Shown: positions 26,928 through 37,804 of the stretch, piece after piece | Layout of the letters: each line of letters begins with the position of its first letter | How positions within the stretch are numbered: the first letter of the stretch is position 1 | Origin: Uloborus plumipes | Taxonomy: Eukaryota; Arthropoda; Arachnida; Araneae; Uloboridae | Assembly: GCA_038373865.1 (NCBI GenBank) | Contig: JAXGGA010002385.1 | Coordinates: 1-64,000 of the forward strand | Length of the DNA: 64,000 nucleotides | Reading direction: 5' to 3' | Program-made: the position numbers and the translations under genes | The notes under the pieces: generated by a model | What the model was told of the DNA's origin: nothing | Database searches by the model: none | Seen by the model: the letters and a program-made list of their open reading frames with translations, nothing else

Positions 26928-28019
26928 CGCTCTGTAATGTAATACTGTGTATTCTGTAAAACTGGTATTTATTTTTGTTTATTTATGTTTTGATGCCTCA
27001 CGTAATAAACAAAAAGGTTAAACAGAACTATTAGGGTGCAATACTTTAAGGTTACTTACAACTAAATCAAAATAAATAGCTAGGGCAGTCTCCTTTTTAT
27101 GCGATCTTCTTATATAATACCTTACAGGTTTCAAAGTGTGATTTAAAATTCCGGTTTTGGCATTTAAGTTCATTTATATTATACTTAAGGGATAAAACAG
27201 TTAATGTATTATTTTTGATAAATATTACTTTAAGGTTTATCAAATGGCAAATAGTAATAATAATAAGAATTAAAAAATTAATTAATTAATTAATTTATTA
27301 ATCAAAATTAAAAAAATAATAAAATGCCTAAATAAATAAATAAATAAATAAATAAAAATAAGAATAATAAGAAATATAAACGAATCATAAGATATAGTTT
27401 AATTGCGTGAAACACTTTAACTTTATTCTAGTCTCTAGCTGAAAGCACTACAGACAGTGAGATGAAAGCATTACTGCGCTTTAAGCTGATCCATAGCCGA
27501 TTCTTTGCCGCCTGTTTTTATCTTTTTATTTGCTCTTTAAAACTCACAACCATTAGATCAAGGATCAACTGCTGGTGGTTTTACGTTATGGATCCTAAAC
27601 ATTAAAATGTTTCTTAAGTTAAAATTACAGCCTGCTCCATAAATTAAAGTAATATCATTTCGAGGGAATGAATACATCCACATGTGAATAATACGCTATC
27701 AAGTGGTCGGACGAAATTCGGTTTTAATATTTGCGTCGTCAGCTCTAATGTAATACTTCCTAAACACGTTCTAAGAGGAAGAAAAAAAAAGAACAACAAG
27801 TAATCAAACAGTTGGCCTTAAAGGCTAATATTGAGCTCATAATTATATGACTCCGGAATGAATGCTGCATTTTTTTTTTCATGCAGGAAGTGTGAAGTTA
27901 CTTCCTGTGAGAGCATAAGCATTTTTTTTTAGCGAAATTAACGTATGCTTTCAAAAAGTAAAGGATAAAAGGGGGAAAAGTTATACAGTTATTCACAGTC
28001 GTCTTGCTTCCAACAAAAA
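26928..28019. other. No gene recognised; simple repeats at 27275-27356
   Basis: It contains a short ATTA run (about 27280-27300) and a TAAA run (about 27330-27356). A small hairpin around 'caggaagtgtgaagttacttcctg' lies at 27884-27908. Otherwise there is nothing to report. Confidence 0.6.
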
Positions 28020-28023
28020 TTAA

Positions 28024-28540
28024 CCCATGTATGCCCATTAGCCTAAAAACGGGACGCTTGTTAGTTACTGCATACAAAAACCTGTTATGGGAATATCATT
28101 TTATTGAAGCTGTTTTTCACAAGTTAAATAATCCTTCTTCTTGAGAAAACCAGTTAGAGCCACTATTTGGATATCATAGTTTATTTATTGACAGCTATTT
28201 TCAGACAAATCAGTCAAGCACCGATCTAGCATGAGCAGCCAGAGAAAGGTTTTTTTTTTGCGAACTTATTTTTCATAAAATTAAACTATTTTTAAATGAT
28301 TTGCTTAAAATTGATCACAGATGCTTTCTGTAATGTTACTTTGCAAAAGTAAAGTCTAATAAGGTCGTATTTTACTCACATATCTGCAAAATATCCCATA
28401 AACAGGACGTTAAATAACTTAATAAATATGGCAACGGCGAACTATTTTAAGCCTAAAATGTATGTAAACCATTCCAAGTAAGAGTTTTTAGCAGATAAAA
28501 ATTGCCAAAACTTGTTAAAAAACACTTCGGCATAAATGGG
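28024..28540. mobile_element. 517 bp piggyBac-like MITE with TTAA on both sides
   Basis: TTAA at 28020-28023 and 28541-28544. The ends CCCATGTATGCC and GGCATAAATGGG are inverted with one or two mismatches. TTAA target duplication is the hallmark of piggyBac transposition. The interior is noncoding. Confidence 0.85.
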
Positions 28541-28980
28541 TTAAAGAACTTTCGCAGTTTGTGTTTTAATAAAAAGAAAAAAGGGGAGCATGAAGATCTC
28601 AGAACACTTCAATATTGCTTTCTTCTGCATCCAACTTAGATTGAGTTATTTCCTTTTAACATGATCAACCTACCTCTCTTCAATTTTTATTAAGATTTTA
28701 TATTATATGCTTATAAAATCAATACACAATAGTGTAAACTTTTTAATTTAGAGTCCAGATGCCTTTTATTACCACACTACTTTTTCTTTTGTAATATACT
28801 TTAGAAAGGCAGCAATATATTACATTCGAAAAAAAAACATTAATGTTAAATGAATGCCTTATCTTGAATGAATAATAAATTTTCTTGCCAGGTTGAGCCT
28901 TAAAACTCATGCACTTTTGAACTGTTCACGTAGTTAAAATCCGTATCTACATATAATTTCAGACTTTAAAAGTATTATTA

Positions 28981-29146
28981 ATGTTATTTGCGTATTGTTG
29001 TACCTTTAAATACGTAGTAACTAAATTAAATATAATACGCAAACAAAATTTAAGAAATAAAACAAAGAAGTGTAATCGTTACCAGCTTTGTTTCCTCTAT
29101 CCCTTAGTTAGCTATCATGTTTAAGAAAATTTTCAAACTTTTACTA
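28981..29146. repeat. Minisatellite unit 1, separated from its array by an insertion
   Basis: One unit of the ~160 bp repeat that resumes at 31072: 'tgttatttgcgta', 'gtacctttaaata', 'gtaactaaat', 'ttaccagctttgtttcc', 'atcccttag', ending 'aaacttttacta'. The GTCAC-rich element lies exactly between this unit and the next. Confidence 0.8.
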
Positions 29147-31071
29147 TCCCTGATAGCACAGTAACCAAAATGTGACGCTTTTGTGACCCGCGACGCGCGT
29201 CACAAGCGCAGTCGCAACCAAGTCACCGCAACTTAAGAATGTCCGACCGCGGTGACGGTCACAATGCGACTTTACAGTGACGGCGCATGACGACCCAATT
29301 GCAACCGAGGTCACCTCGTGACGGTTTGGCGACCTCACATCGCAGTCACAGCGACCGATGTGACCAGTCAGTGACCTGTGTGTGAAGTTGCGGCGGCGTC
29401 ACAATGCAACTTCACAGTGACGGCGCCCGACAACCCGTCATAAAATATTTTTTTTTAATTTTGAAAAAATAAAAGAGTCTTTTACTGACATCAGAAATCA
29501 CTGATATACGAACCTGGATTGAATCAACATACTTTCCGCCAACCGTTACGCTGCGAAACCCATTGTCCCACGCCTGGAATCGAACCCGGGTCGTCTGGAT
29601 GCAAGCCAAGAATTATACTAGACGAGAGTTACAAGAGGACACTCAAAAAGTGAAGAGCTGCTGAAAGTCACTTTGTGGTCACAAAGTGAGTCGCATCCAC
29701 GTCGATGTGACAGTTTTAAGTCACAATGCGACTTTACCACGACGTCAGAGAAAAGTCCCACTTGCGTCTTCAGGCGTTGCTACTGCAATGCTTTTGTGAC
29801 CCTAGCATGCGTCACACGTGAAGTCGCAACCAAGTTATTTACGAATGTCAGCAACGACGACTTCACAATGCGACTTACAGTGACGACCCAATTGCAACCT
29901 AGGTCTCCCAGTGACGGTTTAGCGACCTCACATCACAGTCACAGCGACCGATGCGACCAGTCAGTGACGTACGCGTGAAGTCGCGGCAGCGTCACAGTGC
30001 GACTTCACAGTGACGGCACCTGAGGACTTCTCCGCCTTGTGACTTCTCCGCGAGCTGACACTCGTAAGTTGCTGCCACATCTTTGCGACGTCGCTTGTGA
30101 GGTATCACAAAAGCGTCTTATTTTGGTCACTGTGCAATTCGTAGTCACATCCCCGTTTGTTGCGACTTTTTAAAATAGCAATAATGCTTTGAAGAATTGC
30201 ATTTAAAAGTCACAAATAAGGCGCAAAACCAGCACTAAGTGACATCGACTGCCTTTGTGCCAGCAGCCGTCGTCACTGCAACATCGCACTTGTGATGTCG
30301 CCGCGAATTTTCATTCGTAAGTTGCACCCACCTCTTTGGGACTTTACTTGTGACGTACCCGAGTCACAAAAGCGTCTTATTTTTGTCACTGTGCTATTCA
30401 TAATCATACCCCGTTTTCGCATCTGCTGTAAATCACTACAGGGATTTACAGCGACGTCATTTAAAGGTCACAAGTAAGTAAAGAAATTTGATAGTGACAA
30501 TGATGAGAAGCCGCATAACCGATACAAACTAATCGCATCACTATCGAAACGTCGCATCAAATACACAATTACACGACAACGGTTTCCGTGACTGTGTCAT
30601 GTTGTCACGGAATAGTCACAAATTTTCCAAAATTGCATTGACGTTGTAAGGGCCGTCACTGCAATTTTGACGACATCACGGATTGACATTCGCAAGTGGT
30701 TGTCACTTGGTCGCTTTTGTTACTGCTGTCTGTTAGAAAGTGATTGAGGCTCTTAAAAAATTTTTTTTGACTGATTTTTTAACGTAAAATTATTAATTCG
30801 GTATTATTAATTCGGTCTTCAATCGGTAAAAAAATATTTTAATGAAAATTCACATTAAGGTCACAATGTGACGTCTCCACAACATTACATTGTGACCGGT
30901 CACTATTCAGCTGTCACAGCGACGTTGTAGTGAAGTCACACGCAAATGTCGCAAACGAGTCACAATGTGACTTTTGTGCGTCGTCACAATTGAGTCACGG
31001 TGTGGCTGTGACGCTTGTGACTCGCAGTGACGTCACTGTGACTTATCCGTGACACATTGTGCTATTAGGGA
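29147..31071. mobile_element. 1.9 kb GTCAC/GTGAC-rich element with TCCCTRATAGCACA ends
   Basis: The left end TCCCTGATAGCACAGTAACC and the complement of the right end, TCCCTAATAGCACAATGTG, form the inverted termini. The whole body is packed with GTCAC/GTGAC and GCGAC words on both strands and is far more GC-rich than its flanks. A block of about 240 bp occurs twice (about 29165-29430 and 29790-30020). Terminus-like words ('gtcactgtgc.att') also occur inside at about 30125 and 30387, as if built from shorter end-bearing units. A SINE-like insert separates the two blocks. Open frames at 29144-29338, 29673-29978 and 30292-30477 are low-complexity products of the word. No transposase. No clear target duplication. 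Confidence 0.8.
29440..29640 (-). mobile_element. tRNA-derived SINE-like insertion, minus strand
   Basis: It breaks the GTCAC pattern. On the minus strand it reads 'tcgtctagtataattcttgg', a short anticodon-like hairpin, then CCCGGGTTCGATTCCAGGCG, an excellent RNA polymerase III B box in a T-arm context. A non-tRNA body follows, ending in an A/T-rich tail at about 29445-29480. This head, body and A-rich tail order is what tRNA SINEs have. The A box and acceptor stem are degraded, so it is not a functional tRNA gene. Confidence 0.7.
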
Positions 31072-31680
31072 TGTTATTTGTTTACTTTAGTACCGTAGAA
31101 TAGTAACTAAATAACAACTAATAAGTATATGCAAACTAAGTAATAAAAAAGAACAATATTTACCAGCTTCTTTTTCCATATTCTTCAGCTATTTACCGTG
31201 TTGAAGTATAATTTCATACTTTTACAATGCTATTTGTTTACTTTGGTACCTTTGAATAGTAACTAAATATTAACGCTTAGTACAAGTACAGTTAACTCTA
31301 AGTGATATTTAAAAAAAACTTTTTATATTTACCAGCTTCATTTCCCCTATCTCTAAGCTATACATCATGCTTAAGAATGTTTTCGAAATATTTAAAATGT
31401 TTTTGTTTACTTTAATACCTTTGAATAGTTACTAAATAACAACTAACAATTATAAGTAAACGAAATAATAAAAAGAAATTCTTTGAAAGCTTTGTTTCAC
31501 CTATTCCTCTTCAATTTTTTCAATGTTATTTATTTACTTTAGTATCTTTGAATAGCAACTAACTACCAATAGATAAGTGTACATAAACTAGGTTATAAAA
31601 AAGCGTTTAATCTTTACCGGCTTCATTTTCCCGTATCCCTCAGCCATCTACCGTATCTTCATGCTAACGATAACTCGATT
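31072..31680. repeat. ~160 bp minisatellite, units 2-5
   Basis: Units begin near 31072, 31228, 31399 and 31524 with 'tgttatttgtttactttagtacc'-like sequence, then 'ttgaatagtaactaaat', 'taataaaaaag' and 'ttaccagcttc.tttccc.atccctcagctat'. Spacing is about 125-171 bp. The first unit is at 28981-29146. Confidence 0.85.
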
Positions 31681-32262
31681 TTCATTCGAACTCGTTTGCA
31701 TAATCTTTTACCTGATGAGATGAAGCGATGTGAAGTGCATCATGTGCATCGCTGAAGTAGAAATTTTTCAAAGTTTGTCATCACTTCTTCAAACAGACTT
31801 CTTTACTCCCTTGCCCTAACAAAGAGTGCCAGCGCCTCTTTTTTTTTCCCTTTAGAAAGATCCTTCTATCTAGCTCTTATCTGAACTGCTCTCGAACAAT
31901 CCTTGTTCGGACGAACAAGATACTTTACTCATAAATGCAAGCGAGTTAGTAATAGCGAAAGAGAGAGGGGAGGGGGGGGGAGAGATAGAGATAAGTTCTT
32001 AGTCCGAAAAGTTTCCAATTACGCTTTTCCGATTTTCTTTCTGTTCTTTTATGCAGCTTTAGTAAATAGATTTTTTTTTCGCTTTCGCTAATGAGAAGTT
32101 CATGATTTTTTGCGCAGTGTTACACTTCTTATGTTCCTTGAAAAAAAAAAGAAGAAACAGTCTGACTCTTTTTTTTTTGCCTAATTGCTGCTTTATTTTG
32201 AATTTTTCAATCGGATCTTGATTTTAGATCAGAAATAAAGTATATTTAAACCAAATATATAA
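31681..32262. other. No gene recognised; purine-rich run at 31949-31994
   Basis: A GA-rich stretch with a G run at about 31970-31980 sits in AT-rich sequence. The open frame at 31903-32091 crosses it and is unrecognised. Confidence 0.55.
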
Positions 32263-32522
32263 TAAAGTTTACAAATACCTTTGTGCTATCGATGTAGAGA
32301 AAATTACAACGTTAAGAAGGCACAAATAAGCAGGGACACTGCAGACACGTGTTTCGGCATTACAAGGATGTCGGTTTTTTTTTGTTGCTTTTGTCGGATG
32401 TCTGTCATTAATAAGCTCAAAAATTTTTTTTGCATTGAAAAAGGCGTTCCTTGTAACGCCGAAACACGTGTCTGCAGTATTCCTGCTTATTTGTGCCTTA
32501 TTAACGTTATAATTTTCTCTAC
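32263..32522 (-). mobile_element. Palindromic MITE-like element, copy 2 (loop inverted)
   Basis: Arms at 32294-32360 and 32457-32522 carry ACTGCAGACACGTGTTTCGG and its complement. The loop, read in complement, matches the loop of copy 1 ('acaaggaacgcctttttcaa', later 'cagacatccgacaaaag'). The left outer flank (32263-32293) matches copy 1 in direct orientation. Open frames on both strands here are palindrome shadows of each other. Confidence 0.85.
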
Positions 32523-33002
32523 AAATATATAATGCCAATAATATATTTTTCTTTAAAAACAGCATAAAAAGAACAACGATAAACAATCAAATCCCTGAGG
32601 AGTACGAAAAATAATTTTCAGAAATTTTATTCTAAAATATATATGAAAAATGAGTGTTAAATTTGAAGCAGAAAATGCAAAAAGCTTTTTCTTTTATAGT
32701 TACTGTTTTATGAATGAATGAACTGTTAACTCTCACGAGCAGTTAAATCTACGAAATTGTTAGTTTAAATTTGAAAAATATTGAAACTCTTTGAAAAGCA
32801 TTTAAGTTTATCAAGTTTAAATTTCGCTGCACTCACTATATTTTAAGCGAAACGAAAATTTCGAACAACTTAAAGGTTTTAGGATAAGATTTAAGTTGTA
32901 AACAGTCAACTATTGATGAATGATGATAATTTCCAGAGCGCTTAAAATGTACATTTACTTAAAAGTTTTGAAATGTTCTCAAAAATTGTATCTCCACAAG
33001 AG
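32523..33002. other. No gene recognised
   Basis: AT-rich filler. Confidence 0.55.
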
Positions 33003-33253
33003 CTTTGCGAAATAGCATGTCTGAAGTTGGTGTCGTGGTGGTTTTAAACAAACCTCAGACTTGTCTCGATGCATCGCCGGATAAAATTGTAAACTCTGCT
33101 ACCCGTCGCATGACAATTTACGACATGTCTTGTTGATATTGCAAAAACGCACTTAGCCAATATGTAACTACAGAATTAGTAAAGAAGGCAGAACTTTCCA
33201 AGGTTTTGAATGACTTAAAAAATAAAGTACAATTTTGCTATGTAAAAGCATAG
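33003..33253 (+). pseudogene. Possible decayed YqaJ-type exonuclease fragment
   Basis: One frame reads, with an internal stop, VVVVLNKPQTCLDASPDKIV, then about 12 residues, then MSC-stop-YCKNALSQYV. YqaJ/lambda-exonuclease-like domains in invertebrate mobile elements typically carry LGASPDGIV followed about 15 residues later by EIKCPY.C+. The order and spacing agree here (DASPDKIV, then DMSC.YCKNA), but the catalytic Glu and Lys of EIK are replaced, which would leave no activity. After that the frame runs to a stop at 33251 with no further similarity. The segment is slightly GC-richer than its neighbours. This rests on motif recall and one short match; chance resemblance is possible. Confidence 0.35.
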
Positions 33254-34683
33254 TTTTAAATTGAAATAAACGAGAACATTTTTACAACAAGTAAAACAAT
33301 AGCTTTGAACGTCATATTCATCGTTCAAAATACAGCGTTTTAAATTTTGCGATAATATGCTTTACTACTGTCCTTTCTCTAAAACTAGAGACTAACAAAA
33401 TTTGACAGTGGCTAGTATCCAGTAAAGTCAGAATAGTTGGTGGCCACTTTGGCACTATTAGCGGCCATTTTGAACTATGTTCCAAAACTGTAATCCCACT
33501 ACACTTCATTCTGCGTGAAATGATATAACATAATGTACTAGTATATATCTTAACTAAATTACTATATAAAAGAAAGAGGTTTAGAAAAAAAAAACTTCAA
33601 ACCTTTCCTGAATAACAAAATTATTCAACTTAAAATTCAAATAATAAGACATTATACAAATGAAACAAAAACTATACGCACATGCATACTTGCAATTTAA
33701 TAAGTATTTCTTTTGTCCTGCTGATTAATTATAAACTTGGTCATTTTTGACTATTTTTCCTTCAAAGTTTCATTCCATTTTTGCATTTTTGCATTTTTGT
33801 ATTGAGATGTTTCGTAAAGCAGATGGGTTGATTTTCTCTGCAATGTAACATTGGTCGCCAGTAACGATGCTGATTGCTATTTTTCTTTTGATAATCGGCA
33901 TTTTGTATTTTTGTTCAGAAAAACAAAACAAAACTAGGTTGGTGACCCAGTTTGGTGACCAATAACACATTTTGTTGTCTCCAAAAATATTTCTTTAAGG
34001 TAGCTAATGGCGGGTGGCAACCACTAGTCTCGACATTTACCGTTCTCTGAGAGAAAAACTAGCACTCGGAATGGATTCCAATTTAAAAAGATATGGTTGA
34101 TCATGACCCTTTCTCGCTCGCACTTGCTTTCTATGTTTTTGTTTTTTTTTTTTTTTTCGATGATACACTGTAGGAACTGCTTATCTCGGTTTTTTCAACC
34201 TTTCACTAACGGGTTCCTCCCCTATTTTAATAAAACAAACCTCAGACATCCGAAAATTTGCAAGAAGTTTTACTTAAGAGATAAAGGCAATATTTAGAAA
34301 ATCTATATGTCAACAAACATAGATTAAATTTCACACTAGTAACGGGAATTCTTAAATACAAAAGCTTATAAACTACAAAAGTATTAAAGTATATCAGTCA
34401 AATTTCTAACTATCATTTATTTTTTTAAATACTATTTACTATTTCGCTGTCTTTAAAAGCAGTAAAGATAATTTGTCAGTGCATTTTCATTGAGTTATCA
34501 AGTACGCATAGTTTTATGCTCTAAGCATAATCACTATCCGTTTTTCGAAAGACATGCTTGTTGTAATGTCATTTTATTTGATGACGTATGAGGAGTAAGG
34601 TGGTTTGGCATTTTCCTAACTGAATTCAGAGTAAGTTAATTTGTGTTAGAATAAAAATGCACTTGAAAGGAAAATGTTTTGTG
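33254..34683. other. No gene recognised
   Basis: It contains a short tandem 'tttttgca' run at about 33778-33800 and a T run at 34140-34157. Open frames at 33318-33509, 33770-33970 and 34097-34297 have no recognisable motif. Confidence 0.55.
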
Positions 34684-34909
34684 CACGGTGTAAAAAATGA
34701 ATGTTGTGTTTACAGTATAATACAGATAATTTCCCAGTATTAAACTGCAAAAATTGCTAGTTTTACAGTAATAAGGTGTGAATTTCTAATTGTTCAGTAA
34801 GTAAACTGTAAAATTACTAATTTTACTGTAATAAACTAAAATTGCTCACTTTGCAGTTTATTACCGTGCATTTTACAGTTTTAAACTAGAACCTCTGCTG
34901 CCAGTATTA
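34684..34909. mobile_element. ACAGT-type MITE copy C, left part
   Basis: It begins 'cacggtgtaaaaaatgaatg', matching the family end (cactgcaaaaaatgaactg), and proceeds through repeated 'ttttacagtaataa' words to 'ctgctgccagtatta', where the pogo-like transposon interrupts it. It continues at 37024. Confidence 0.85.
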
Positions 34910-34911
34910 TA

Positions 34912-37023
34912 GGGGAAGACCGCTTATATTGGACTACTGCTTAAATTGGACTTCGGGCTTAAAATCTAGTACAGAGCTCTATACTACACTTTGACGGTAG
35001 ACACATGAAGTTTTAGGAATAAAATCAATGTGTATGAAGTTTCACCAGTCTTCGAACTGCGTAACGTGAGTTACGGCATGATTTATGTTGGAAACGTGTA
35101 AAATCTTATTTTGCGGACTTGTACCTAGTAAGATAGTACTAAAACTTGTAAACTGAGGTAAACTGCTGTTATAGCATGACAATCTTTGTTTAATAAGGAT
35201 CACATCTATGTATTTACATGCGCGATTGCGATAATTTTTGACAGAGAAATAAGCTGAAGAATAAAAAATGGCATGTTTTCCTTTATTGGACCGAAAAAAT
35301 TTTCCTATATTGGACCAGTGGTCCAATTTAAGGATATGATTTTGAGCAAGACTTTTTATTAATTGTAACATTAAATAATTGACTCATCTGATTTAATAGC
35401 GTAGTTATTTCCATCAAGTTATTTTAAGTATACTTTAACCCCTATGCACGATATTCATTTTTTTATCAAGCACATTTTCTAGAAGCTGCAAATTCTTGAA
35501 ATATTTGTTTTTTTTTTTCTCTTTTTCCATTAAGTTGCAGTTTCAGGTTGTTAAACATAGCTATTAATTTAAATAAAATTTGTGCTGGTTTACCGAGGAA
35601 AAAAAATGAAATTCTTCGATTTGTTCGAAAAGATTTTAAAAAGAAACAATTAATATGCTACTAAAATGTTCAATGTAGATGAAACCGGTCTTTTCACAGT
35701 CCAAATGATCCGAAATATATTGACGTATAAAGGTAAACACCAGTTTGGACCTCTAATGTGTGGTGAACGTGTTAGAAACACACTTGCTATTTGCTGCATG
35801 AGTGCAACATAATTACTACACCCCCTCCCTCCCCATGCATATTTTCAAAATAATGCGTTCCATGTATGTGCTTATCGTAAAAGCACCCCATGGTGAGCAA
35901 TATGCTTGATCAAAAAAAGGTTGGATCACAAACGATAACTCGCACAATTGATACAATATTTCATCAAAACCGTTAAACCAAGAGCATAGATGGAATAAAC
36001 TTGGTTAACGAGAGCGATACAATAATGCTTTCTCTTTAAGCACACCATACAAGATATCTTTTTTCAACCTTTGTCTACACATTTTAATCGAGCGTGTGAT
36101 ACATGGATGCGAGAACATTCAATGAGATCCATTACCCAATATCGAATCGAAGAACTGTTTGGTAACTCTTATGGGTAAACCTCAATCAAGGCTATGGCAA
36201 ATGCAGTGAGTTGATTCTAAACACCAGGAATTTGTCCTGTTAATTGACATGTGTTTAGCGGCATTGACTTGGCTGGAGCAGAGTTCGAGGTAAGTAGTCC
36301 AGATAAAACTACTCAAAGTGAGCAGGCTACATGTTCGGTGTAAGTTGTACTGTTGCTCACCATGTACAAGAACTAGCTACGACTTAAATTAGTACAAGCT
36401 GTGCATAATCAGCGGATAGTTCTCATCAAAGCATGATCGTCAACTTCAACTATAATTTTGTAAAGGCCAAGCTCACATATCAATTTACCTAAAAAATAGA
36501 AAGAGCAAAAAGGAAGGCTATCTCAGCAATCATCCTAACACCGTATGAAAGAAGCATAGCACAGAAAAAGTCACACAAGAATAAGCAAGAAACTGCACGA
36601 AACAGTTGTTGTTGCAATATTTGTCATAGAGATGAAGCGCAAAACATGATTAAATGCATGAAATGCCATCGGTGAGTGTATCAACACTGCCTAAATGAGA
36701 CCGAAGCAAAAGAAATTCTATTGCAAATCCTGTAAAAAAGATGTATAGTTCAAATATACATTATTCTATGATTTCCTGGTATGGTCCAATTTAGGAAGCG
36801 CATGGTTCAATATAGGCGCATATATTCCTAAATTGAACTTTTGCAACTTTTTGTAAGATAATTTTTTAAAAAATAATTTCCATATTTTTAGAAAATATAA
36901 GCTCCTAGGGCGGTTCTTGATTAAATTTAGCTCTCGATGCCCTATTTTGTATTTTTGTTTTGCTTCACATTGAGCGACACAGGCCTCCTGTTCTTAGGGG
37001 GTCCAATATAGGCGGTCTTCCCC
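34912..37023 (+). mobile_element. 2.1 kb pogo-like DNA transposon inserted in a MITE
   Basis: Inverted ends of about 23 bp with one mismatch: GGGGAAGACCGCTTATATTG at the left; the right complement differs only at CGC[C]TATATTG. TA flanks each end (34910-34911, 37024-37025), and removing the element and one TA restores 'agtattaTActgtt', the sequence seen at other copies of the host MITE. The end word 'tatattggac' recurs inside near 35288, 35308, 36783 and 36810. A decayed transposase lies at about 35666-36748. TA target, transposase type and end structure all agree. Confidence 0.92.
35666..36748 (+). pseudogene. Pogo/jerky-type DDE transposase with C-terminal PHD finger, decayed
   Basis: An open stretch at 35666-35812 encodes MFNVDETGLFTVQ..KGKHQFGPL..GERVRNTLAICCMSA. 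This matches the start of the DDE_1 catalytic domain of pogo/jerky-type transposases, where FNxDETG holds the first catalytic Asp and GERG..T.VCC.SA follows. Further recognisable pieces appear in shifting frames: FFQPLSTHFN, then RSITQYRIEELFGNSYG near 36125-36172, and an AMANAV..F..PGICPVN stretch near 36195-36245. Near 36607-36748 a PHD-type zinc finger survives: CNIC, IKCMKCHR, a stop where Trp is expected (TGG to TGA), VYQHCL, then after a frame change FYCKSCKKDV and a stop. The original enzyme would bind the ends and cut and paste DNA in the nucleus. Several stops and frame changes make this copy inactive. The N-terminal DNA-binding region is not recognisable. Confidence 0.85.
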
Positions 37024-37025
37024 TA

Positions 37026-37211
37026 CTGTTGTTTTTACAGCATAATGCAGTTAAATTTTACGGTTATAAACTGCAAAATTTCTAACTTTATAGTTACAAA
37101 CTGTAAAACTGCTAGTTTTACTGTGTATTACTGTGCATTTTACAGTTTTAAATTGGAACCTCGGCTGCCAGTATTATACTGTAAAATCAACAGTTCATTT
37201 TTTGTAGTGTG
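37026..37211. mobile_element. ACAGT-type MITE copy C, right part
   Basis: It resumes with 'ctgttgtttttacagcataa', carries 'taaactgcaaaatttctaac' and 'aactgtaaaactgctag', and ends 'cagttcattttttgtagtgt'. Joined to 34684-34909 it forms the same two-unit arrangement seen at 15622 and 46900. Confidence 0.85.
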
Positions 37212-37255
37212 CAAAAGTCAAGAAATTTGCAGTATGAAGTCAGCGCATATGTACT

Positions 37256-37363
37256 CCCAGGTAGCACAAATAACTTTTAAACGTTTTATAAACGTTTTTA
37301 AGCTGTTGTTACAACGTTAATAACCATTTTACAACCTTTAAAAAACGAAGTGTGCTACTTGGG
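37256..37363. mobile_element. 108 bp MITE with CCCAGGTAGCACA / TGTGCTACTTGGG ends
   Basis: The termini are inverted with one mismatch, and repeated 'aacgtt' and 'taaacg' words fill the middle. Noncoding. No target duplication identified. Confidence 0.75.
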
Positions 37364-37644
37364 CTGCCAGTACACATCCTACAAAATCAAATTCAATAGC
37401 ATTTTTGAATTCGAATACTCGATATGATTTTCAAAATTTCAAATTGAGGCAACTGCAGCCATTATTGCAATGCTCTAACTAAGATAATCATACTGAAATA
37501 AAATGTTAAAACTAACACGCATCAAATAAAAAATTTCCAGTTTGATGTTAATTTCAAGGCTCGTAATTATCAATTATGTATTATTGATTATATTTCACTC
37601 ATTTGTCGTAAGAAGACATGGCCCTTTCCAACTCAGCCATGATG

Positions 37645-37804
37645 TATCGAAGACATAAACGGTCCGTTTACCACGTCATTATTCATTTCGGAGACTTGGC
37701 CTGAAGCGAGTATCAGCTTTGAACATTGGGAAAGCATGCGAAACTCGATAATTAGATTTTCATGAATAGCTTGTTCACATTACAGCATTATGAAAGATCA
37801 ATTA
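37645..37804 (+). repeat. Dispersed repeat family 1, copy 2
   Basis: Same-orientation match to 11598-11751, with small indels. Confidence 0.7.

Noticed and set aside
29560..29635. A tRNA gene on the minus strand
   Set aside because: The B box is good but the acceptor stem, D arm and anticodon arm do not pair properly, and a non-tRNA body with an A-rich tail follows. A SINE explains it better.
29144..30477. Several open frames rich in Thr, Ser, Val and Cys
   Set aside because: They arise from the repeated GTCAC/GTGAC words and lack any coherent domain.
32269..32586. Matching protein-like frames on both strands
   Set aside because: The similarity of the two translations follows from the palindrome, not from a gene.
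35042..35371. Minus-strand 109-codon frame inside the pogo-like element
   Set aside because: No recognisable motif, and it runs opposite to the identifiable transposase.
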